From assembly GCA_031446105.1 (NCBI GenBank), contig CP132907.1:186001-250000 (forward strand): a DNA stretch of 64,000 nucleotides, written 5' to 3'. A program made the translations under genes and the position numbers. Of the stretch, positions 28,025 through 38,000 are shown piece by piece. Source of the DNA: Arsenophonus sp031446105. GTDB taxonomy: Bacteria; Pseudomonadota; Gammaproteobacteria; Enterobacterales; Enterobacteriaceae. The notes beneath the pieces are model-generated. The model saw only the letters and a list, made by a program, of their open reading frames with translations, was not told the origin of the DNA and did not search any database. Numbering within the stretch: position 1 is the first letter of the stretch; every line of letters begins with the position of its first letter.

Positions 28025-29647
28025 ATGAGTCGAATTCTAAATATTGCATTAGCTCAATTAAATTGGGTAGTAGGTGATATTGAAGGTAATTGTGAACGTA
28101 TGTTAAACGAAACTAGAATTCAACATAAAAATGGTGCTCATCTTATTTTATTTTCTGAATTAGCTTTAACTGGATACCCCCCAAAAGATTTATTGTTTCG
28201 TCAAGATTTTCATCGACGCTGTGTTGAGCAGCTTTATCGACTAAAAAAAGCCAGTCAAGATATAGCAATTGTTGTTGGTCATCCACTTAAAAAAAATAAA
28301 AAATGTTATAACGCATTGTCATTTTTATGGAAAGGAAAAAAAATAGCCCATTATTTTAAACAGAAATTGCCTAATTATAGTGTTTTTGACGAAAAACGTT
28401 ATTTTAATGCAGGTAATAAAACATGTGTATTGTCTTTTAAAAATTATAATTTAGGATTTTTAATTTGTGAAGATGTTTGGTTTAATGAACCAGTTAATGC
28501 TATTAAAGAAAGCAATGCTGATATATTAATTATTATAAATGCTTCTCCTTATGATCGTAAAAAACCTCATATTCGTTCAGCATTATTAAAATATCACTCT
28601 AAAAGAATTAATTTACCTATTATTTATTTGAATCAAGTTGGAGGTCAAGATGATCTTATATTTGATGGTGGATCTAAAATATTTAATAATAAAGGTAAAG
28701 TAACTCATTATTTAAAATTATTTTCTGAAGAAATAATACAATGTACATTTAATAATTCCAAACCTTTACAGGTAGATAAATTTAAAAAAAAATTATCTTC
28801 TATTGCAGAAATTTATGAAGCTTTAGTAATGTCTACTCGTGATTATATTAATAAAAATGGCTTTCCTAGTGTTATTTTGGGATTATCTGGTGGAATTGAT
28901 TCTGCTTTAACTTTAACTATTGCAGTAGATGCTTTAGGAAAAGATAAAATTCAAGCAGTTATGATGCCTTTTAAATATACTAGTCAACTTAGTATTTTTT
29001 ATGCTAAAGAACAAGCAGATTTATTAAATGTAAAATTTTCTATTATTTCTATTGAACCTATGTATAATGCTTTTATGTGTGCTTTATTACCATTATTTAA
29101 AAATGTTGATTTAGATAAAACAGAAGAAAATCTACAAGCACGTTGTCGAGCTATTATTTTAATGTCTATATCAAATAAAAATAGATCTTTAGTTTTAACG
29201 ACAACAAATAAAAGTGAATTTTCTGTAGGTTATACCACAATATATGGTGATATGTCTGGAGGATTTGCTGTTCTTAATGATGTATCAAAAACATTAGTAT
29301 TTAAACTAGCAAAATATCGTAACACTATTTCATTAGCGATTCCAGAAGGTGTAATTAAACGCAGTCCTTCTGCTGAATTAATGATAAAACAGTGTGATCA
29401 AGATAGTTTACCTCCATATGAAATATTAGATCTTATACTTGAAGGATATGTTGAAAAAGATAAATCCGTTAATGAATTAGTTATGAATGGATTTGATGAA
29501 ATAACAGTGCGAAAAATTATTAAATTAGTAGATATTAATGAATTTAAAAGACGTCAAGCACCAATAGGTCCGCGTATTACAATAAAAAAATTTAATAATG
29601 ATAGACGTTATCCCATTACTTCTGGTTTTGGTAGAAAAAATTGGTAA
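28025..29647 (+). CDS. nadE: Glutamine-dependent NAD synthetase
   Basis: Last step of NAD synthesis: amidates nicotinate adenine dinucleotide using glutamine. 540 aa in two domains. The N-terminal nitrilase-type glutaminase shows FSELALTGYPP (Glu), FKQKLPNYSVFDEKRYF (Lys) and GFLICEDVWF (Cys). The C-terminal synthetase has the ATP pyrophosphatase P-loop GLSGGIDSAL, LTTTNKSE and the IKRSPSAEL segment. This is the long form found in Yersinia and Proteus-type enterics, not the 275-aa ammonia-dependent E. coli enzyme. GGAG lies 10 bases before the ATG. nadE-glyA order (with glnB and hmp lost) fits those relatives. Confidence 0.96.
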   Translation: MSRILNIALAQLNWVVGDIEGNCERMLNETRIQHKNGAHLILFSELALTGYPPKDLLFRQDFHRRCVEQLYRLKKASQDIAIVVGHPLKKNKKCYNALSFLWKGKKIAHYFKQKLPNYSVFDEKRYFNAGNKTCVLSFKNYNLGFLICEDVWFNEPVNAIKESNADILIIINASPYDRKKPHIRSALLKYHSKRINLPIIYLNQVGGQDDLIFDGGSKIFNNKGKVTHYLKLFSEEIIQCTFNNSKPLQVDKFKKKLSSIAEIYEALVMSTRDYINKNGFPSVILGLSGGIDSALTLTIAVDALGKDKIQAVMMPFKYTSQLSIFYAKEQADLLNVKFSIISIEPMYNAFMCALLPLFKNVDLDKTEENLQARCRAIILMSISNKNRSLVLTTTNKSEFSVGYTTIYGDMSGGFAVLNDVSKTLVFKLAKYRNTISLAIPEGVIKRSPSAELMIKQCDQDSLPPYEILDLILEGYVEKDKSVNELVMNGFDEITVRKIIKLVDINEFKRRQAPIGPRITIKKFNNDRRYPITSGFGRKNW

Positions 29648-29819
29648 CAAATAAATATTGTAAGATAAAAATGATATTATTTTTAAAATATTTGTTTATT
29701 AAAAAAATATTTTTTTATAAAAAATATTTTTAATAATTTAATATATAATACTATTTAATAGTAATATAAAATTTTTTAGACTATAAAACATATATATTTA
29801 AATATAAAAGGAAATATTT

Positions 29820-31073
29820 ATGTTAAAATATAGCACATATATTGCAGATTATGACAAAGAGTTATGGTTTGCGATGAAAAATGAAATTCAGCGTCAAGAA
29901 GATCATATTGAACTGATTGCTTCAGAAAACTATGTTAGTCCTATAATTATGCAAGCTCAAGGTTCTCAACTTACTAATAAATATGCAGAGGGGTACCCAG
30001 GTAAGCGTTATTATTCTGGTTGCGAATATGTTGATATTGTTGAAGAAATTGCTATAAATCGTGCAAAAAAACTATTTGATGCTGATTTTGTTAATGTTCA
30101 ACCACATTCAGGTTCACAAGCTAATATTGCTGTTTATATGGCTTTATTAAAACCAGGAGATACAATATTAGGAATGAACTTACTGCATGGTGGACATTTA
30201 ACGCATGGTTCATCAGTGAATTTTTCTGGGAAAATATATAATATTATTTCTTATGGTCTTAATGAAAGTGGTCAAATTGATTATAAAAACCTTGAAAAAA
30301 AAGCATGTAAATATCAACCTAAGATGATTATTGGTGGTTTTTCTGCTTATTCAGGTATAGTAGATTGGAAAAAAATGCGTCAAATTGCAGATTTTATAGG
30401 AGCGTATTTATTAGTTGATATGGCACATGTTGCTGGTTTAGTGGCTGCAGGTCTTTATCCTAATCCAATTTCGTATGCACATGTTGTTACAAGCACTACT
30501 CATAAAACATTAGCTGGACCTCGTGGTGGTTTGATTTTATCTAAAGGTAATAATGAAGAATTTTATAAGAAAATCAATTCTGCTGTATTCCCTGGTACTC
30601 AAGGAGGACCATTAATGCATATTATAGCAGGAAAAGCTATTGCATTTAAAGAAGCCATGGAACCTAAATTTAAAACTTATCAAAAACAAATTATTAAAAA
30701 TTCTAAGATAATGGCAAAAATTTTTATTGATCGTGGTTATAATATTGTTTCTGGTGGTACTGAAAATCATTTATTTTTATTAGATTTATCAAATAAACAA
30801 CTTACTGGTAAAATAGTAACTAAAAAATTATCTTCTGCAAATATTATAGTAAATAAAAATACTGTACCAAATGATCTTAATAACTCATATATTACTTCAG
30901 GGATTCGAATTGGCACACCGGCCATTACTCGTCGCGGATTAAAAGAAAAAGAATCAGCTAAATTAGCCGTTTGGATATGTGATATATTAGATAATATTGA
31001 TAATAAATTTTTAATTGATAATATAAAAAAACAAGTATTAAAAATTTGTAAAAATTTCCCCGTATATATTTAA
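29820..31073 (+). CDS. glyA: Serine hydroxymethyltransferase
   Basis: PLP enzyme converting serine and tetrahydrofolate to glycine and methylene-THF, the main one-carbon entry. 417 aa, as in E. coli. Conserved: HIELIASENYVSP, NKYAEGYPGKRYY, VNVQPHSGSQANIAVY, LVDMAHVAGL and TTHKTLAGPRGG with the PLP Lys. AGGA precedes the ATG. In this window SdaC could import its serine and PabB contributes to folate supply. Confidence 0.97.
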   Translation: MLKYSTYIADYDKELWFAMKNEIQRQEDHIELIASENYVSPIIMQAQGSQLTNKYAEGYPGKRYYSGCEYVDIVEEIAINRAKKLFDADFVNVQPHSGSQANIAVYMALLKPGDTILGMNLLHGGHLTHGSSVNFSGKIYNIISYGLNESGQIDYKNLEKKACKYQPKMIIGGFSAYSGIVDWKKMRQIADFIGAYLLVDMAHVAGLVAAGLYPNPISYAHVVTSTTHKTLAGPRGGLILSKGNNEEFYKKINSAVFPGTQGGPLMHIIAGKAIAFKEAMEPKFKTYQKQIIKNSKIMAKIFIDRGYNIVSGGTENHLFLLDLSNKQLTGKIVTKKLSSANIIVNKNTVPNDLNNSYITSGIRIGTPAITRRGLKEKESAKLAVWICDILDNIDNKFLIDNIKKQVLKICKNFPVYI

Positions 31074-31327
31074 AAAAGATTTTTTATTATTTTTTTAAAA
31101 AAATATTTATTTAAAAACTATTTTTAAGAAATAGTATTTTTTATATCCATCTTATTTTTTTAAATAAAAAGGAATGTTTTTTTAAAAAAAATCATATAAA
31201 AATAAATAATATAATTAAATAAAAAAATATTATATTTAATTTAAGATTGCATTAAAGCACTTGAATACATATATTTATTTTTTATCAAAAAAAATTATTT
31301 TTTATATTAATATTTTTTATCTTATAA

Positions 31328-32134
31328 TTATTGATTTCTTAATAAATCCTTTAATTCCGTTTTTATTTCTAGTAAAATCTTTTTTATTATGCGAGGACTA
31401 CCAGCTAAAATATTACCTGATTTTAAATAATTATATCCACCAACAAAATTTGTTATAATTCCACCTGCTTCATGAATTATTAATTCACCAGCCATAAAAT
31501 CAAAACTTTGTAAACCAATTTTTAAGAATACATCTATACGATCAGTTGCCACATAAGCTAAATCTAAAGCGATTGAGCCTGTATGGCGAAAATGAACATA
31601 TTTTTGGAATAATTTATACATAATATTAATATAAGATTCTAAATTTTTCTTTTCTTGGAATGGAAATTCACTTGCAATAATTGCTCCTTTTAAATCATTA
31701 GAATTTTTCATGCGAATACGATAACCATTTAATTTCGCTCCTTGCCCACGTACAGCCGTAAATAATTCATTAAGCATAGGGTTATAAATTACAGATATTT
31801 CTGTACGAACTTTAATAAAAACAGCAATAGAAATAGAAAAATGTGGTAAGCTTTTACTAAAATTAATAATCCCATTTAATGGATTAATTAACCAATGAAT
31901 AGATGTTTTTTTTATATTTTTTTTTTGATTTTCTGCGGTAAGAATGATATGAGTAGGATAAAATTTATGAATTATTTCAATAATAATTTTTTCTGCATTT
32001 TTATGAACATACGATATAAAATCATTTTTTTTATTTGCTTTTATTTCCATAGGAAATATTTTTTCATAGTTTTTGCTAATGAAATTACCTGCTTGTCGAG
32101 CAGCTTTGATAGCAATATTTAGCATGGGATGCAT
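31328..32134 (-). CDS. suhB: SuhB family protein with a disabled inositol-monophosphatase site
   Basis: Same length as E. coli SuhB (268 vs 267 aa) and aligns without gaps through the first 90 residues (MHPMLNIAIKAARQAGNFI). The Mg-binding motifs are destroyed: TEESG reads TAENQ (Glu67 to Ala), DPLDGTTNF reads NPLNGIINF (Asp84 and Asp87 to Asn, both Thr to Ile), and Asp44 is His. The rest is well kept: NELFTAVRGQGAKLNGYR, SIALDLAYVATDRID, DFMAGELIIHEAGG. Phosphatase activity should be gone. In E. coli SuhB also acts, independently of catalysis, in the Nus complex for rRNA antitermination and processing; that role could explain retention. I see no frameshift. Confidence 0.93.
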   Translation of the reverse strand: MHPMLNIAIKAARQAGNFISKNYEKIFPMEIKANKKNDFISYVHKNAEKIIIEIIHKFYPTHIILTAENQKKNIKKTSIHWLINPLNGIINFSKSLPHFSISIAVFIKVRTEISVIYNPMLNELFTAVRGQGAKLNGYRIRMKNSNDLKGAIIASEFPFQEKKNLESYINIMYKLFQKYVHFRHTGSIALDLAYVATDRIDVFLKIGLQSFDFMAGELIIHEAGGIITNFVGGYNYLKSGNILAGSPRIIKKILLEIKTELKDLLRNQ

Positions 32135-32625
32135 AACTTATTTCCATTAGAATATTTTTAACAAATTTTTATATAAAATTCTTATATGTATAGATTAATA
32201 ATAATTTTTTAAATCAGTATTTATTTTTAGATAAATAATTTTGATATTTTTATATGATTATAAAATATTTTTTATATAAATATGAATATTTTGCAATTAA
32301 TAATTTTTAGTTTTTTCTTTATTATTGATATATATTAATTTTTTAAAATTATGTTTTTAAAAAAAATCATAAAAATTATATAATTTATTGCATAAAAATT
32401 ATGATCAAACATATTGTAAAAGTGCAATATATTGCTGTTTTATATTATTTTAAAATATAAATAAGAATATACTATTGATTTAAAAAAAATGCTATCTATT
32501 TAGTATTGAAATAAAATAATTTATCATTATTAATTTTAATTGCTTTTTTTTAAAAAATAGTATGAATGTAGATACATAAAATTTAAAAAAATTAAAATAT
32601 TTTTAAATAAAAAAATAGTAAATTT
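32135..32625. other. Divergent spacer suhB/iscS (trmJ and iscR missing)
   Basis: E. coli has trmJ and iscR here. About 490 A/T-rich bases remain with promoters for both neighbours. No IscR fragment or clear IscR site is recognised. Confidence 0.55.
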
Positions 32626-33774
32626 ATGAAATTACCAATTTATTTAGATTATGCAGCAACAACACCTGTTGATTCACGTGTTGCTAAAAAAATGATGGAA
32701 TGTATTACAATAGATGGTAATTTTGGAAATCCATCTTCACGTTCGCATATTTTTGGTTGGAGAGCTGAAGAAGCAGTAGATATTGCTCGTAATCAAATTG
32801 CTGATTTAGTAAATGCAGATCCACGTGAAATTATTTTTACATCAGGTGCAACAGAATCAAATAATTTAGCTTTAAAAGGTATTATGACTTTTTGTGACAA
32901 AAAAAATAAACATATAATTACAGTAAAAACAGAACATAAAGCTATTTTAGATACTTGTAAACAACTTGAACGTGAAGGTGTTTTAGTAACTTATCTTTTA
33001 CCAAATATTAATGGTTTAGTTGATTTAAATAAATTAGAAAGCGCTATAACTAATCAAACCATTTTAATTTCTGTAATGCATGTAAATAATGAAATTGGTA
33101 TTATTCAAGATATTGCTTCTATTGGTAATCTTTGTGCTGATAGAAATATTATTTTTCATGTTGATGCAGCTCAATCAATAGGTAAGTTACCTATTGATTT
33201 AAGTGTACTAAAAGTAGATTTGATGTCTTTTTCAGCGCATAAATTATACGGACCAATGGGAATTGGTGCACTATATTTTCGTCGTAAATTAAATTTTAAA
33301 ATTTCAGCGCAACAACATGGTGGAGGTCATGAACAAGGCATAAGGTCAGGGACATTACCGGTGCATCAAATAGTTGGGATGGGGGAAGCTTATAAGATTG
33401 CTCAAGAAGAAATGGTAATAGAAAATAAAAAAATCAATAAATTAAGAAAACATTTATGGAATGGCATTAAAAACATTAAAGAAATATATTTAAATGGTGA
33501 TTTTAAAAATGGATCTCCTCATATTTTAAATGTCAGTTTTGATAATATTCATGGAAAATCTTTAATCATGGAACTTGAAGATTTAGCTGTTTCCTCAGGT
33601 TCGGCATGTACATCAGGTAGTCTTGAACCGTCATATGTATTACAAGCATTAGGAATAAATGACAATTTAGCATATAATGCAATTCGTTTTTCTTTTGGAC
33701 GTTTTACTACTAAAGAAGAAATTGATTATGCAATTTTTCTTATTAATGATGTAATTAATAAATTACGGAATTAA
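32626..33774 (+). CDS. iscS: Cysteine desulfurase IscS, lacking the C-terminal tail
   Basis: PLP enzyme that takes sulfur from cysteine as a persulfide, for Fe-S clusters, tRNA thiolation and cofactors. Signatures: YLDYAATTPVD, SGATESNNLALKG, HVDAAQSIGK, SFSAHKLYGP (PLP Lys) and SSGSACTSGSLEPS with the active Cys. The protein ends at INDVINKLRN: 382 aa versus 404 in E. coli, so the C-terminal tail that contacts the IscU scaffold is gone. The expected iscU-iscA-hscB-hscA-fdx genes do not follow; the next gene, 120 bases away, is sppA on the other strand. TusE in this window points to a surviving tRNA-thiolation role. Confidence 0.95.
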   Translation: MKLPIYLDYAATTPVDSRVAKKMMECITIDGNFGNPSSRSHIFGWRAEEAVDIARNQIADLVNADPREIIFTSGATESNNLALKGIMTFCDKKNKHIITVKTEHKAILDTCKQLEREGVLVTYLLPNINGLVDLNKLESAITNQTILISVMHVNNEIGIIQDIASIGNLCADRNIIFHVDAAQSIGKLPIDLSVLKVDLMSFSAHKLYGPMGIGALYFRRKLNFKISAQQHGGGHEQGIRSGTLPVHQIVGMGEAYKIAQEEMVIENKKINKLRKHLWNGIKNIKEIYLNGDFKNGSPHILNVSFDNIHGKSLIMELEDLAVSSGSACTSGSLEPSYVLQALGINDNLAYNAIRFSFGRFTTKEEIDYAIFLINDVINKLRN

Positions 33775-33895
33775 TTTTTTATAAATTAATAATTTTATGT
33801 AAATTTTAAATTAAATAGTTTAAAAAATATTTTTATTACATAAAAAAATAAATTTTATATATTATTTTAGGTAGAGCAAATATATAGGTATTAAT

Positions 33896-35776
33896 TTAAT
33901 ATTTTGTATAAACAGGGCAATTTGTACAAAATGCATAATGATTTTTTGGATCTTTCATATATTTATATGTTTGAATATGTTGATTAACATTATCAGTAAT
34001 TTTGTTGGATATTAATGATTGCAATATTTTTTGTATCATTATTTGAGTAGTTAAAGAAAAGTTTATTAAAATTTCATCAATAAAAGAATATTCAGGTTGC
34101 ATCCAATCAAGTATAGGAACTTTTATAGAACCTAATTCGGCTGCTTTTTCAATTGCATCATCAAAATCACCAAGTTTATCAATTAAACCTTTTTTAAAAG
34201 CATCTGAACCTATCCATATACGACCTTGAGCAATTTTTTCTATTTCTTCTTGTGTTTTATTGCGCGAATCAGCTACATATTTTATAAAAGTGTGATAACT
34301 ATTTTTAATTGTTAATTGCATCATATTAAAAAAATCTTTATTAATACCTTTGGTAATAGAAACATCTGCTAATGATGTGTTAGATATTCCATCAGTATAA
34401 ACTCCAATGTTATTTAAAGTTTTTTCAAGTGTGTGGATTAATCCAAAAACACCAATTGATCCTGTTAAAGTTGTTGGGCTGGCAATAATATAATTAGCTG
34501 GTGTAGAAATCCAATAACCACCTGATGCTGCCATTCCACCCATAGAAACAATAATGGCTTTATTATTTGTATTATGTGCGGCTAATAATTCATTACGAAT
34601 AGTTTCTGCAGCAGTAACACTGCCACCAGGACTATTAATACGCAAAATAATTGATTTTATATTTTTATTAAATCTCGCTTTTCGTATTTTTTTTACTATA
34701 TTTTCACTACTAATTATACCAGGTTCTTCTTTTCCATTAATAATTGCTCCATTAGCAATAATTACAGCTATATTACTCAATTTTTTATTATGATTTATTA
34801 GATTATTTTTTGTTTTATTTATTAATGGTTTTATATTAGTATAATCATATATACTAATATAATTGTAATGTTGTTTTTCATTATTCCAACCAAATATTTT
34901 TGTTAATTCTTCTTCTATTACTGCATCACTAAAAATATAATCTATTAGATTTTTTTTAATAGCATGTTTTGCGGTATTACCATTAAAACTTTTTATTTCT
35001 TTTATAAAATTTTCTGTATTAGAAAAAATATTTTTTGGATTTGTTTGTCTGTTTTTAGCAATTGTTGATAAGTAATTCCTCCATATTGCATCAACCCATA
35101 CTGCATCCGCTTCACGTGTTTTAGAAGACATATTATCACGGAGAAATGGTTCTACTGCTGATTTATAACTTCCAACACGAAAAATATGTGTATTAATTTT
35201 TAATTTATCAAGGAATGATTTATAATAAAGTTTATTTGTTGAAAATCCAAAAATTTCAACATTACCTTGTTGTGACATATATATATTATTAGCAAAGCTT
35301 GCTAAATAATATTGTAATTGATTATAAGTATTTCCAATGGAATAAATTGGTTTTCCAGATATTTTAAATTCATTTAATGCTTTTCCTATATATTGTAAAG
35401 AGGGTTGATCTGCATTAATCAGGTCGTCTAATTGCAAAACAATTCCTGTAATATTATTATCATAAATTGCACGACGAATGCTGTTTACAATATTAAATAA
35501 TGAATTTTCGTAATTTTTTGTACTTGATGTACCTAATAATTTTTTAGTAATTTTATCAATAGGATTCGGAATGGAAATTTGATCTACTATAACTCCTTTT
35601 AAATTTATAAGTAAAGCACCACCATATTTATTTTTGTATATATTTTCATTTTTATATACAAAAAAACTATTTACTAAAATAAAAATAAATATGAGACAAA
35701 TAATGCTGTTGATAAATTGTCTAATAAAATTTAAAAATTTCCAAATAATTTTTAAAAATGTGAAAATAAAATTCAT
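33896..35776 (-). CDS. sppA: Signal peptide peptidase SppA (protease IV)
   Basis: Inner-membrane serine protease digesting cleaved signal peptides. 626 aa (E. coli 618), with one N-terminal membrane segment (SIICLIFIFILVNSFFVY) and two tandem S49 domains. The catalytic Lys lies in RVGSYKSAVEPFLRD of the first domain, and the catalytic Ser in SMGGMAASGGYWIS of the second. The second domain also shows LRINSPGGSVTAAE and TLTGSIGVFGLI. It probably clears the products of LepB. Lys/Asn substitutions are frequent but catalytic parts are intact. Confidence 0.96.
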   Translation of the reverse strand: MNFIFTFLKIIWKFLNFIRQFINSIICLIFIFILVNSFFVYKNENIYKNKYGGALLINLKGVIVDQISIPNPIDKITKKLLGTSSTKNYENSLFNIVNSIRRAIYDNNITGIVLQLDDLINADQPSLQYIGKALNEFKISGKPIYSIGNTYNQLQYYLASFANNIYMSQQGNVEIFGFSTNKLYYKSFLDKLKINTHIFRVGSYKSAVEPFLRDNMSSKTREADAVWVDAIWRNYLSTIAKNRQTNPKNIFSNTENFIKEIKSFNGNTAKHAIKKNLIDYIFSDAVIEEELTKIFGWNNEKQHYNYISIYDYTNIKPLINKTKNNLINHNKKLSNIAVIIANGAIINGKEEPGIISSENIVKKIRKARFNKNIKSIILRINSPGGSVTAAETIRNELLAAHNTNNKAIIVSMGGMAASGGYWISTPANYIIASPTTLTGSIGVFGLIHTLEKTLNNIGVYTDGISNTSLADVSITKGINKDFFNMMQLTIKNSYHTFIKYVADSRNKTQEEIEKIAQGRIWIGSDAFKKGLIDKLGDFDDAIEKAAELGSIKVPILDWMQPEYSFIDEILINFSLTTQIMIQKILQSLISNKITDNVNQHIQTYKYMKDPKNHYAFCTNCPVYTKY

Positions 35777-35916
35777 TACTATGAAATTCCATTATTTTAT
35801 TTAGTTATAAAATTATATAATAAAAAATACTAATATAATATAAATAATTTAAGATCACTAATGTTTTAATATAATTATGATATCAAAAAATAATATTTAA
35901 AGTCTTATTATGTTTA

Positions 35917-36726
35917 TTAAAATTGAAAATTTGCCCAAATAGGAGCATGATCAGAAGGTTTTTTCATATTTTTAATTTCATAGTCAATGCCTGTATCAAT
36001 ACAATAATTAAATAATAAGTTTGATGCTAAAATTAAGTCAATTCGTAAACCGCAATTTTTTATAAAACCTTTTGAACGATAATCAAACCAAGAAAATTGA
36101 TTTATAGTATTTGGATTTTTTTTACGATAAGTATCGATTAATCCTAAAGATTTTAATTTTTCTATCCATTTACGTTCTTCTGGTAAAAAAGAGCATTTTC
36201 CTTTGCTTAACCAACGTTTTTTATTTATTTCACCAATACCAATATCATTATCCGTTGGACTGATATTCATGTCTCCCATAAGGATGATATAAGATTTTGA
36301 TATGACATATTTTTTTAAATAAATATATAAATCTTGATAAAATTTTTTTTTTGCAAAAAATTTTATTGGATGATTACGACATTCACCTTGTGGGAAGTAA
36401 CCATTTATTACGGTAATTGTTTTATTTTTTATTTTTATATCTGCCATAATAATACGGCGTTGAGCATGAATATCTTCATTTGGAAAACCTTTTCGAATGT
36501 TTATTGGTTTTTTTTTAAAAAATAAAGCCACTCCATAATGTGCTTTTTGTCCATAATAAAAAACATAATAACCTAATTTATTAATTTGTTTTAAAGGAAA
36601 TGCATTATCTTCTACTTTAGTTTCTTGTAAACCAATGACATCTGGTTGATGTTTTTGAATAATAGCTTCCAGTTGATGGATATGCGCTCTAAGACTATTA
36701 ATATTAAATGAAATAAATTTTATCAT
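35917..36726 (-). CDS. xthA: Exodeoxyribonuclease III
   Basis: Main AP endonuclease and 3'-phosphatase of base-excision repair. 269 aa (E. coli 268). Catalytic motifs: LQETKVED (Glu), NGYFPQGE, GDMNISPTDNDIG (Asp/Asn), GLRIDLILAS and SDHAPIWANF (Asp-His pair). It carries an A10 run on the coding strand (36352-36343) but remains in frame. Its usual upstream partner for uracil, Ung (17858-18528), is frameshifted, so uracil repair may be limited while AP sites are still handled. Confidence 0.96.
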   Translation of the reverse strand: MIKFISFNINSLRAHIHQLEAIIQKHQPDVIGLQETKVEDNAFPLKQINKLGYYVFYYGQKAHYGVALFFKKKPINIRKGFPNEDIHAQRRIIMADIKIKNKTITVINGYFPQGECRNHPIKFFAKKKFYQDLYIYLKKYVISKSYIILMGDMNISPTDNDIGIGEINKKRWLSKGKCSFLPEERKWIEKLKSLGLIDTYRKKNPNTINQFSWFDYRSKGFIKNCGLRIDLILASNLLFNYCIDTGIDYEIKNMKKPSDHAPIWANFQF

Positions 36727-38000
36727 GATTTTATATTTTTGATATTTAAAAATTTATAGTAAGATATTGTATCAGATTGATTTTATCAATGTAATATAAT
36801 AATAGAATTATTGATAAGATTAATATTTTTTAGTATCGAAAATATTTTATTATTATATAATTAATTTTACGTTAAATTAATATTTATTTTTTTTAGAATA
36901 TTTATATAAAATTTTATAAAAATTAATCATTTATTTTTTTCAAAAAAACTTATAAAAAATTAGTATAATATACAGTAATTTTATTATATAATAGATTTTG
37001 CTAAATCAATTTTTCTTCAAGTATAAAAATATTTTTTATTATATTACATGATATTTTTTTGTATAAAAAACTATAAATTTTTTAATATCAAATTAAATTT
37101 TTATTATTAATTTTAATGTATTTTATAATTTTTTTAAAAAATTTACCCATTTTAAAAAAAACAAAAAAAAATTTTGGTTTTTTTTATTATTTTTTTATTA
37201 TAATTATAAAATATTATTTAAAATTACTATTTATTTTTTATTATATTTAATCATATTGTATTTATTAGTATAATAAAAAAGATTAAGTTTTAAAAAAATT
37301 ATATTGTAATCAATAATAAAAAATTTTTTAAAAAAATATATTTAAGTATTTTTAATGTAAAATAATTTTGTTAAAATAATGAATTATTTTTATAAATTAT
37401 TTTTTTTATACTGATAATTTTATTTATAAAAGTATTTTTAAAGTTTAAATTTTAATAATAATCTATATTAGATAAGATAGATAATTCTTAAAAAATTATT
37501 TAATAAGAAATATAATAGATATAAATATTATTGTGATATTTTTTATTATATTCTCAAATTCAGAATTATTACTAACAATCTAATTTATTTTTTAATAAAT
37601 TTTTTTAATAATTTATTTTAATAATTTAAATATTAATATATTAATATTTTTTTAAAAAAACAAATTTATTTTTATTTTATTTCTTATAATTTTTTCAAAT
37701 AAAAATGTTATGTAAAAACATATTTTTTTAGAACTGTTAATTACATAAATATTTAAAATATTTATTAAATATAATTTTTATTTATTTTTTATTTAATAAT
37801 AATATTCCTTTAAAAAAAATTTTATTTTTTAATAATATATTTAAAAAATAAAAAAACATAATAAGTTATTATTTTTTATAAAAATCTTTTTTTTATTTAT
37901 TTTTTATTTTTATTTTATATTTATTGATATTTTTTTAAAAAATATAAATTTATTTTTTATCTACCTTAAGTATGTTAACTATATAAAATTTGGAATAAAA
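36727..38000. other. Long divergent spacer xthA/galU at a synteny break
   Basis: About 1.27 kb, almost pure A/T. No fragment, RNA gene or repeat family could be recognised. It probably contains fully eroded genes and the promoters of both neighbours. Confidence 0.5.

Noticed and set aside
31261..31458. A 65-codon open frame overlapping the 3' end of suhB on the opposite strand
   Set aside because: Hydrophobic shadow of suhB and spacer; suhB is clear.
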